From: Clostridia bacterium
Lineage (GTDB): Bacteria > Bacillota > Clostridia > Oscillospirales > CAG-272
Direction: 5' to 3'
Assembly: GCA_017416185.1 (NCBI GenBank)
Contig: JAFQDF010000041.1
Span: 1-60,692, forward strand
DNA: 60,692 bases
Position 1 is the stretch's first letter; each line of letters opens with the position of its first letter. The notes beneath the pieces are model-generated. The model was not told the DNA's origin and searched no databases. It saw nothing but the letters and a program-made list of their open reading frames with translations. The translations under genes and the position numbers were made by a program. Positions 51,296-58,672 of this stretch are shown here, piece by piece.

Positions 51296-51952
51296 ATGAC
51301 AAATTATAAAACTAAAAATATGGTCATAATGGCTATGCTGTGTGCAGTAGCTTTTGTGATATCTGTTTTCGGCACGTCGATTATGCCCTCTGCCCCCTTC
51401 CTTAAATTAGAATTTAAGGATGCGATTATCGTTGTCGCCGGATTTATGTTCGGTCCCCTTGCCTCCCTCGGTATGACAGTGGTGGTAGCCGCTATAGAGC
51501 TGTTCACCATCAGTGAAGCCGGTGTTATAGGTATGATGATGAACATTTTATCTACAGGAGCTTTTGCCTGCACCGCCGCAAGTGTGTACCGTAAGTACCG
51601 TAATATGACGGGTGCTGTAACAGGTTTAATTTCCGGCATCGTTATAATGACCGGTCTGATGATCCTGTGGAACTATACTATGACTCCCATATATATGGGA
51701 ATAGACCGTGAGATTGTTGCCGGAATGCTTTTACCTGTGTTCCTTCCCTTCAACCTTTTAAAGGGCTTTATCAATGCAGCACTGGCGCTTATGCTCTACA
51801 AACCCTTGACTACGGCCCTGCGTAAAGCAAGACTGATGCCCCCCTCTGAAAAGAAAGGCAAGATCTCGGTATGGTTCGGTACTCTCATAGTATCCGCTGT
51901 GGTTATAGCAACCTGCGTGCTTATAATCCTTGCAATGAACGGGAAAATATGA
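51296..51952 (+). CDS. ribU: ECF transporter S component, RibU-like (riboflavin)
   Basis: A 218-residue membrane protein with six hydrophobic segments. The features SAPFLKLEFKDAIIVVAGFMFGPLASLGMTVVVAAIELF and LPFNLLKGFINAALALMLYKPL match RibU, the riboflavin-binding S component. The start at 51296 has GGAG upstream; the frame extends further back into the repeat arm. No FMN riboswitch is present, so the riboflavin call rests on protein motifs only. A terminator follows. Confidence 0.8.
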   Translation: MTNYKTKNMVIMAMLCAVAFVISVFGTSIMPSAPFLKLEFKDAIIVVAGFMFGPLASLGMTVVVAAIELFTISEAGVIGMMMNILSTGAFACTAASVYRKYRNMTGAVTGLISGIVIMTGLMILWNYTMTPIYMGIDREIVAGMLLPVFLPFNLLKGFINAALALMLYKPLTTALRKARLMPPSEKKGKISVWFGTLIVSAVVIATCVLIILAMNGKI

Positions 51953-51959
51953 TATATAA

Positions 51960-51990
51960 AATAACAGGCTTTTTGAGCCTGTTATTTTTA
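51960..51990 (+). terminator. Terminator after ribU
   Basis: AATAACAGGC-TTTTTGA-GCCTGTTATT followed by TTTA. Confidence 0.9.
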
Positions 51991-52020
51991 GTGAGGAGAT
52001 AATAGAGAAAAGAGAATAGA

Positions 52021-52092
52021 AAAGGTTGAAAGGTGTTGCATTTATGCAACACCTTTCAACCTTTAACTCATAACTCTAAACTCATAACTCTA
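52021..52092. repeat. 21-bp perfect hairpin plus duplicated AACTCATAACTCTA word
   Basis: AAAGGTTGAAAGGTGTTGCA-T pairs over 21 bp with 52044-52064 around a TT loop. Two exact copies of AACTCATAACTCTA follow (52065-52078, 52079-52092). It is a hairpin-plus-words unit like the other arms but with another word. The strand distant from any gene end argues against a terminator. Confidence 0.7.
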
Positions 52093-52157
52093 AGCTCGCA
52101 AACGTCTGCTTATCGTATGAATGCTTTAATACTTTCGAGACTATTTATAATAACAGC

Positions 52158-52189
52158 AAAAATCAACACGGTTGCCCGTGTTGATTTTT
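52158..52189 (-). terminator. Terminator of the cohesin/dockerin operon
   Basis: AAAAATCAACACGG-TTGC-CCGTGTTGATTTTT just after the stop of the giant gene. Confidence 0.9.
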
Positions 52190-52196
52190 GTTTAGG

Positions 52197-55100
52197 TTAT
52201 TTTGCTCTGTACTTAACGTACTTTACTACGTTGGAAACATTAGACTGACCCGTGGGATCGGTTGCTGAGATTTGGTTATGAAGATCTCTGTAATAATAGT
52301 ATGTGTATATTGCGTTTCTGTATCTGTACTCAGTATGTGTAACAGGAGGTATCCAAGTACACTCTCCAAAGAACCATTTGTTTGCCCAACTATAATGCTC
52401 GCATCCATGGTAACCGTAAAGTCCATTAGCTGAATCAACTAATTCCAATGGGTATGTAAGATAAAGCTCTTCGTAATTCCAGCAAACACCAGCGTAACCT
52501 TCAGTACCCATATAATAATGGTCGGCACTGCGGTATATCCAATAACGGTATTGATTATATCCTGCTTTGTCCGTTACGGTTTTGGTTTCAACCTGTTTCG
52601 ATGTACTTGCAGTAGCTGCAGTTTTAGACCAACTGCTCCAATCACTCCAACTTGTAATTTTAGAATCATACTTCGTCCAACCGGAGAGAGAGGATGCAGC
52701 ATTAGTTGTATATTCTCTCAGAGTATATTTCCACTGCGTTTCGATAATTTCAGCTCCTTCGGGAATTCCGTCACTTACTTTTACCCAACCCGATACAGAG
52801 TTGAGTGTCCAATGAGCATATAAGGTAACATTAACTACCGTCTCAGGTTGCATATCTGCGGTAATCAGCTCGCCGCCCTCTGCCTCGGTATACCAACCGT
52901 TAAAAGTATAATAATCTCTGGTAGGTATAGGTAATTCACCGTATGTATCACCAAGGTATATCGTCTTATCTTCAAATTCTCCCGTTCCGCCATTTGTGTT
53001 AAATTCGATTTTAATCTCACCTAACAAATGCTTATCGAACATATCCTTATCAATAAGTACTATGCCTCCGGGTTCATGTACCGTCATAAGAGTGTTTTCA
53101 GGTTCATCGCCATATACAAGGAGATTTCCGTTTATATGCAAGTGACTGTAATATGCCCCTGTGGGGAGAACCAACTTTTCAAGTGTTATATTCTTGCAGA
53201 GCATAGCATTGTCTCTGAGCGTATTAACATAAGATTCTCCGTAAAGAGATATTACTGTATTATCTGCCGTACAACTCAAAGCTATGGCGGGAGCATTGAG
53301 TGTTACTTCCTGAAGTACAAGATTGCTCTTGGACACTTTAAGCGGAGTTTTGGAATCCGATGTAAGTGTTGTTCCGATAATTCTTGTTGTTTCAGCATTT
53401 GAATTTATAATTACATTACTAAATTCTTTGCCCTTACCGTCAAAATAGAACAACTCAGTACCTTCGGGAATATCCAAAACAACATTTGTAAGATCATTAC
53501 ATGTATTTGATACCGTAATGTAAATTTCTTTAGTTCCGGATTTTATCGCCGCCTCTATAATTTTTTTATTGGTAGCTGTAACCTCTATAGAGTCGAGACC
53601 GTCAAAAACACTTTCTCCCAAGGATGTAATTTTATCGCCTACCTTACCATATTTAAGTGCTGTACAACCACTAAACGCAAAAGCACCTATGGAAGTAACA
53701 CTATCAGCTTCAATACTAACAAGAGAGGTACATCCGGCAAAAGCTTTTTCGGGGATAGAAGTAATAAAGTCAGATAATTCTATTACTTCAAGCTCTGTAT
53801 TATTTTGGAATGCATCTGCACTAATTGCTGTTATTTTAACAACTTTATTTGTGCCGCTTGTTACCATGTAATCGGGAATTATAACGGTTTTTTCAGTTCC
53901 TTCATACCCGGTAATAGTTCCGTTAGCATCTACCTCAAGACCTTCTGTACCGTACACACGGTCAGCAACATAATCAAGAATTTCGATAGGAGCCTCAAAG
54001 TCAATTACAGAACTCTGATTATCATTATAATCGGAGGAAACAAAAGAATAGTCCTCGTATCTGAAAAGCTCGTCATCCATCACAGACAATGTATATGTGT
54101 AGTAAGTACTATTTTCTATATCGTATCCTACAACACCGAATACGTGTGCAGTACCCGCCATTACCCATCTGTGATAACCGCGTCTCGTGTTTTCTGTTGT
54201 AAAGCTTTCAGTCTTTTCCTCATATACGGTTGTATTATATGTAACTACAGAGGAATATTCATTCGTATTTGAACTCTCATTTACGAAGTCCTGATTGGTG
54301 CTCTCGCCCTCGGTATTGATATATTCCTTACCATAGTTTGTAGACTGAGATATTTTTTCGGAAAGAACTTGAGATATAGAGTTTTCCTGGCTGACAGACG
54401 TGCTGCCGCTGTAACCGGATTCGCTATTCCAACCGGATTCGTTTGTTGTAGTCGTACCTGTATGGGTCAAAGAACCGGTCTGTTCACTACTACCACTGTC
54501 TTTTTCTTTTCCTGTTTTCTTAGTTGTGGTTTTGCCTTGTGAATACTTTAGATCCAAGGCTCCGCCCCATTCCTTACCGGCATTAATACCTAATCCATCT
54601 GAAATTTTTGCATTAATACCAAGCGTACTTTTTGTATAAAGATTCAATCCGGCAGAAAAGTCCTGTCGTTTTTCTGTCTCTTTAGTATTGTAAGTTTTGG
54701 TGTTCTTTGTGGTTGTTTTAAGATCATAGGTATCCTTTGTATCTAATTGTACCGTAGTATCTGTTCCGTAACTACCGCTACTGATATACCAGTTTGAAGC
54801 TTCGTTTGTACAAACAGATTCAACTTCACCTATCTCCATACCATTCTCCTGTGCCCAGGATTCATCAACTGACACCTTATCAGACCATTCACTGGAAAGT
54901 GTCCATCCAAAAGATTCGGTGGTAGCCTTAGCAACAGTATCTGTATAACTCTCCATCTCATCCTTCGATGTAGTGAGTGAGTATTTTACTGACTCAGTTT
55001 TAGATACACCATCCTCATTTATTTTACCAAAATCAATGATTTCGTATACAGGAACATTTCTTATCTCACCTATTTCGTAAGCAAAGAGGATTTGATTCAT

Positions 55101-56606
55101 ATCCTCGTGAATAACAGGTTCACCGTAATCATGTTTTGCCCATGCCTGATTTCTTTCGCTCAGCCAGTTAGCCTTGAATATCTTATGACCAGTGGTACCG
55201 GAAGTAATCTTCTTGTGCACATTACCGTCTTCATCAGACCAACCTGCAAAGATATAGCCGTCAAGCTCAGGGGTAGGCAACAGCCAATCCTTATTTACGG
55301 TATAGGTAGTGCTGGGAGTTTCAAACTTATTGCCGTCATCAGAAATAAGTGTACTTTCATACTGAATCTCGTACTGCTCTATACGCCAATGAGCATAGAG
55401 AGTTTTGTTACCTGTGGATCCCTTAGGTATCTCGGTAATATTGTTATTTCCGGAAGCATCATACCATCCAAGGAACGTATATCCCGCAGGAGCAACAAGA
55501 TCCTCAACATATATCGTCGAGCTTTCGGGGTTATATGACGTAGGATTGGGATTGACTATATTCTGTTGTGCGAGATATGTATCATTACCTGCTACATTGT
55601 AGGTTATAGAATAACCGTTAAGAACAGGAATGATCTCCTGCTTTACAAACACCTCGCCGCAAGCGGAACAATGTGAACCTTCTGTCAGACCTGTGGTTGT
55701 ATAGGTAGGAGCAACAGCTTCGTCGATAACGACAGTATGTCCATATGCTGCGATAACTACCGCATCATATGTAGTCTGCGCCGCACCGTCTGCGTCGAGG
55801 AAGTATTTTTCACAAAGATTGCAGTACCAGTAATTGATATTACCGTCCTCTGTACAGTTTGCATCCTTTGCGGGATACTCTGTCATTTCGTGGATACATC
55901 TCTTCGTTACACCGCACTTGCACCAGACCTCAACGTCCCAGTTTGCAAGGTACTGGAAAAGTCGGGTAAGGTCCTTGTTGTTTACCTTGCCGTCGCCGTT
56001 CACGTCGATACAGTGTGCGTTGATATCAACCTGCCACTCTGCAAGGAATCTTGCAAGGGTGGTTGCATCCTTGTTATTGGATTTTCCGTCGCTGTTGATA
56101 TCACCTGCAACACAGGGAAGCACGGTCACAGAGCCGGGATTCACAACGGTATCAACGTTATCCATATTGAAATCGTAGATATCGTCGGGATCATACGTAA
56201 CGGTGATATTTGCAACCTCATCAGCCTTTGCCGAGTCGCTTACCACAAAGGTAAGAGTGGCAAACACACCGTCGATATCACAGCTTGAGGAATAATCAAG
56301 CCAGTAAAGTGTAACGGGGCTTGTTAAAGTCTGGGGATTTACGAACTGACCGCCGAAGTCCTTGTTATAAGTAACCTTGGTAAGGGTCAGTATATCTCCG
56401 TATCTTACGTTCATACGAAGGGAGGATATTCCGGGGTTATCGGCAAGAGTGATGTCCACCTCAACCGTTTCACCGGGCATTGCGTTGACCGCTTCTACGT
56501 TTACGGTCAAAGAGGTATCCGCAGCAAATACGGAAAAGGGTATCATACCCGCAACCATAATAACCGCCATAAGCATTGATATAATGCGTGCAGCTTTATT
56601 CTTCAT
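52197..56606 (-). CDS. Giant secreted cohesin-dockerin-InlB-LRR protein
   Basis: A 1469-residue secreted protein. Order: signal peptide (1-29); cohesin-like domain (30-165, LTVNVEAVNAMPGETVEVDITLADNPGISS); dockerin (about 170-232) with two calcium repeats GDINSDGKSNNKDATTLARFL and IDVNGDGKVNNKDLTRLFQYL; Cys modules (233-330); two InlB-type beta-grasp repeats (YTFLGWYD ... KTLYAHW; YIFAGWSDEDG); a Ser/Thr/Gly-rich central region (about 480-830) of alternating polar residues; BspA-type LRR_5 repeats (about 900-1010, AFQNNTELEVIELSD, AFAGCTSLVSIEA, AFSGCTALKYG); a third InlB repeat (YTFNGWYTEAEGG); and a Trp/Tyr-rich C-terminus. It is 17 bases downstream of the second cohesin gene. An adhesion or substrate-binding role is inferred. 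Confidence 0.85.
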   Translation of the reverse strand: MKNKAARIISMLMAVIMVAGMIPFSVFAADTSLTVNVEAVNAMPGETVEVDITLADNPGISSLRMNVRYGDILTLTKVTYNKDFGGQFVNPQTLTSPVTLYWLDYSSSCDIDGVFATLTFVVSDSAKADEVANITVTYDPDDIYDFNMDNVDTVVNPGSVTVLPCVAGDINSDGKSNNKDATTLARFLAEWQVDINAHCIDVNGDGKVNNKDLTRLFQYLANWDVEVWCKCGVTKRCIHEMTEYPAKDANCTEDGNINYWYCNLCEKYFLDADGAAQTTYDAVVIAAYGHTVVIDEAVAPTYTTTGLTEGSHCSACGEVFVKQEIIPVLNGYSITYNVAGNDTYLAQQNIVNPNPTSYNPESSTIYVEDLVAPAGYTFLGWYDASGNNNITEIPKGSTGNKTLYAHWRIEQYEIQYESTLISDDGNKFETPSTTYTVNKDWLLPTPELDGYIFAGWSDEDGNVHKKITSGTTGHKIFKANWLSERNQAWAKHDYGEPVIHEDMNQILFAYEIGEIRNVPVYEIIDFGKINEDGVSKTESVKYSLTTSKDEMESYTDTVAKATTESFGWTLSSEWSDKVSVDESWAQENGMEIGEVESVCTNEASNWYISSGSYGTDTTVQLDTKDTYDLKTTTKNTKTYNTKETEKRQDFSAGLNLYTKSTLGINAKISDGLGINAGKEWGGALDLKYSQGKTTTKKTGKEKDSGSSEQTGSLTHTGTTTTNESGWNSESGYSGSTSVSQENSISQVLSEKISQSTNYGKEYINTEGESTNQDFVNESSNTNEYSSVVTYNTTVYEEKTESFTTENTRRGYHRWVMAGTAHVFGVVGYDIENSTYYTYTLSVMDDELFRYEDYSFVSSDYNDNQSSVIDFEAPIEILDYVADRVYGTEGLEVDANGTITGYEGTEKTVIIPDYMVTSGTNKVVKITAISADAFQNNTELEVIELSDFITSIPEKAFAGCTSLVSIEADSVTSIGAFAFSGCTALKYGKVGDKITSLGESVFDGLDSIEVTATNKKIIEAAIKSGTKEIYITVSNTCNDLTNVVLDIPEGTELFYFDGKGKEFSNVIINSNAETTRIIGTTLTSDSKTPLKVSKSNLVLQEVTLNAPAIALSCTADNTVISLYGESYVNTLRDNAMLCKNITLEKLVLPTGAYYSHLHINGNLLVYGDEPENTLMTVHEPGGIVLIDKDMFDKHLLGEIKIEFNTNGGTGEFEDKTIYLGDTYGELPIPTRDYYTFNGWYTEAEGGELITADMQPETVVNVTLYAHWTLNSVSGWVKVSDGIPEGAEIIETQWKYTLREYTTNAASSLSGWTKYDSKITSWSDWSSWSKTAATASTSKQVETKTVTDKAGYNQYRYWIYRSADHYYMGTEGYAGVCWNYEELYLTYPLELVDSANGLYGYHGCEHYSWANKWFFGECTWIPPVTHTEYRYRNAIYTYYYYRDLHNQISATDPTGQSNVSNVVKYVKYRAK

Positions 56607-56623
56607 TGCTCTTACCTCCTGTA

Positions 56624-58198
56624 TTATTCTACAACGGTGATAACACCGTTTACAACGTCAAATGCGATATTGCTCTCGCTCATATCGTATACATCGTCTG
56701 CATCATAGCTTACGTATACGGGATATTCGCCTGCTTCTGTTCCCTCTGCAACTGTAAAGTTAAGGGTAACAAAGGTAAAGTCTCCTGCAACGTCTGCATA
56801 GGGGCTTACCCATACGAGCTTAACCGGTGTCTCAAACTCCTCGGGCTGGTAAGGCATACCGCCGATATCAGAGTTATATGTCACAGAGTTAAGGGTAAGA
56901 GATTCGTCAAATGCTACGTGCATACCGATAGAAGCTATTCCGGGGTTGTTGGCAACCGCGATCTTTACGTTCACGCTGTTACCTGCCGCCGCCTTGACAG
57001 AGTCTACCACAAAGGTGGGAGCTGTAATGACAGGCTCCTCGGGCAAGTTGTCTGTTACGGTAATTACGTAATAATTGTAGCTGTCATCGTTATACTGTAC
57101 CGAGAAGGTATAGGTCTGCCCTACCGTAAGACCGGAAACTGTTATAAAGCCGTCTGATATAGCATCGGGCTTTACAACTACTGAGCCTTCTGCCGCCTTT
57201 ATTTCAGAGGAGCTTGTATATTCGCCCTTAGCGTATCTTATCATTACAAGACCGTCAAGAGAACCGAACTTAACTCCGCCGTTTATTTCCTCAACCGTAG
57301 GAACCTTCTTTGCTACGTTGTAATAATAAAAATGCTTGTAACCGTTGGTGAATTCAACTACCATAGTTATTTCACCCTCTTCACGGTACTGTACCGTATA
57401 GCTTTCGGCATCCTTGATAGCTGTCTTGTTGTTGAAATTACGTACCTGCGCTACCTTCTTGATGTCTGCAACGCTGGTATAATGACCGTATGCTGTACGG
57501 ATGATCTTGATGCCGGGGATGTTGGTTACCGTTACCTGAAGTCCGTTTTCGTTAAACTCGGGATAGGTTACGGTAAGAGTATGGTGTACTACGTCAAACT
57601 TGCCGTCATTATATCTGATAAGCACGGTGTAGTCACCGGGGTTGGTGAGGGTATAGGTGAAATCGTGATTGGTCTTGGCGTAGTTTGCAAGCTTGTTTGC
57701 GGAAGCCTGATACTTGAATGCCGTAGAGGCCTTGATCTCGTTATACGTATTAAAGGTACCCTCTGCTATCCAGGCGTCCTTATAATTTTCTCCAAAGTCG
57801 TTGACTGTGAGCATAACGCCGTTGGAGGTCACGTAGGGCTTGATATCCTCTACGCTTGTGTAAATAAAATACTGAGATCCGTCATTGAATCTCACCCAGA
57901 AGGTATACTCGCCTACCCAGGGCAGGTCGTATGTAAATATACCGTCCAAAGTATTCTTATTAACTGTTGCAGCATCGAGGGTAACGTTCTTCTCTGCTGC
58001 CTTGACCTGAGATCCGGTAGTATAGTGTCCTATTGCAAACCTGATCTCCTTGATGTCCGTGATACCGTCAATGGTAACCGTGTAGTTCTCTACCTTTGTC
58101 ACCACAGGCTCTTCCGCTGCATTGACAGAGATTCCAAACACCGTCGCAACAGAAACAAGCATCACCACAGTCACAAGAATTGAAATGATTCTTTTCAT
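56624..58198 (-). CDS. Secreted protein with four 90-residue repeats and a C-terminal cohesin-like domain
   Basis: A 524-residue secreted protein: signal peptide (1-28), then four repeats of about 85-95 residues with the shared pattern IKxIRxAxGHYTxxxxIKxAxxx ... G-Y-T-x-x-V-x-Y-N-D-G-x-x-Y-x-Y (near 45, 130, 225, 315), and a cohesin-like domain (about 400-524, FVVDSVKAAAGNSVNVKIAVANNPGIASIGMHVAFDESL). The repeats look like beta sandwiches of unknown family. It leads the operon with the giant cohesin/dockerin gene, so its cohesin could bind that dockerin. AAGGA before the ATG; promoter and operator at 58256-58299. Confidence 0.82.
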   Translation of the reverse strand: MKRIISILVTVVMLVSVATVFGISVNAAEEPVVTKVENYTVTIDGITDIKEIRFAIGHYTTGSQVKAAEKNVTLDAATVNKNTLDGIFTYDLPWVGEYTFWVRFNDGSQYFIYTSVEDIKPYVTSNGVMLTVNDFGENYKDAWIAEGTFNTYNEIKASTAFKYQASANKLANYAKTNHDFTYTLTNPGDYTVLIRYNDGKFDVVHHTLTVTYPEFNENGLQVTVTNIPGIKIIRTAYGHYTSVADIKKVAQVRNFNNKTAIKDAESYTVQYREEGEITMVVEFTNGYKHFYYYNVAKKVPTVEEINGGVKFGSLDGLVMIRYAKGEYTSSSEIKAAEGSVVVKPDAISDGFITVSGLTVGQTYTFSVQYNDDSYNYYVITVTDNLPEEPVITAPTFVVDSVKAAAGNSVNVKIAVANNPGIASIGMHVAFDESLTLNSVTYNSDIGGMPYQPEEFETPVKLVWVSPYADVAGDFTFVTLNFTVAEGTEAGEYPVYVSYDADDVYDMSESNIAFDVVNGVITVVE

Positions 58199-58255
58199 TT
58201 GTGTCCTTCCTTTCTAAATACATATTTTGGCAACAATGCTGCCATTTTCGGAAAT

Positions 58256-58284
58256 ATTGTAACACATATGTGTTCATTTGTCAA
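58256..58284 (-). promoter_or_regulatory. Sigma-A promoter of the cohesin/dockerin operon
   Basis: On the minus strand TTGACA (58279-58284), 17 bases, TACAAT (58256-58261), about 57 bases before the start at 58198. Confidence 0.75.
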
Positions 58285-58299
58285 CATATGTATTCATTT
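58264..58299. promoter_or_regulatory. Tandem 20-bp operator, probably for the divergent XRE regulator
   Basis: Two near-identical 16-mers, ACATATGTGTTCATTT (58264-58279) and ACATATGTATTCATTT (58284-58299), are spaced exactly 20 bases. Each contains the palindrome ACATATGT. The first fills the -35/-10 spacer and the second touches the -35 box of the cohesin operon promoter, so bound regulator would block it. Confidence 0.65.
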
Positions 58300-58350
58300 C
58301 GACTATGAATATCACTTACAATAAAGATAATAAGTTATAGGGGGGAAAGT

Positions 58351-58593
58351 ATGTCGGAGTTTATGCTTGATTCTGCTATCGTGGGAAAGGTCATTGCCGA
58401 TATGAGAAAGAAAAAAGGAATATCTCAAGAGGTATTAAGCGGTCTTGCGGTTATCGGAAGAACACATCTTAGCGCTATAGAACGGGGTGAAAGAAAACCA
58501 ACGCTTGAAACACTTTATCGAATCAGTCTTGCCCTTAATATGAAAATGAGTGACGTTGTAAAGGAAATAGAAATACAGATAGAAAACGGTTGA
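58351..58593 (+). CDS. XRE-family HTH transcriptional regulator
   Basis: An 80-residue protein that is almost all Cro/CI-type HTH: VGKVIADMRKKKGISQEVLSGLAVIGRTHLSAIERGERKPTLETLYRISLALNM. GGGGGGAAAG precedes the ATG. It is divergent from the cohesin/dockerin operon and separated from it by the tandem operator, so it is the likely repressor of that operon and perhaps of itself. No effector domain. Confidence 0.9.
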   Translation: MSEFMLDSAIVGKVIADMRKKKGISQEVLSGLAVIGRTHLSAIERGERKPTLETLYRISLALNMKMSDVVKEIEIQIENG

Positions 58594-58654
58594 CCGCTTC
58601 AAGTTACGGTCAACCGTTTTAAGTTATGAGTTTAGAACTAAGAGTTTTGAGTTG
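58583..58654 (+). terminator. 14-bp hairpin after the XRE gene, followed by word-like repeats
   Basis: AAAACGGTTGACCG (58583-58596) and its complement (58607-58620) overlap the XRE stop codon and form a terminator-like stem. The next 34 bases, AAGTTATGAGTTTAGAACTAAGAGTTTTGAGTT, are degenerate inverted copies of the AACTCATAACTCTA word at 52065. Confidence 0.7.
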
Positions 58655-58672
58655 ATACGCCGATATGCCGTA

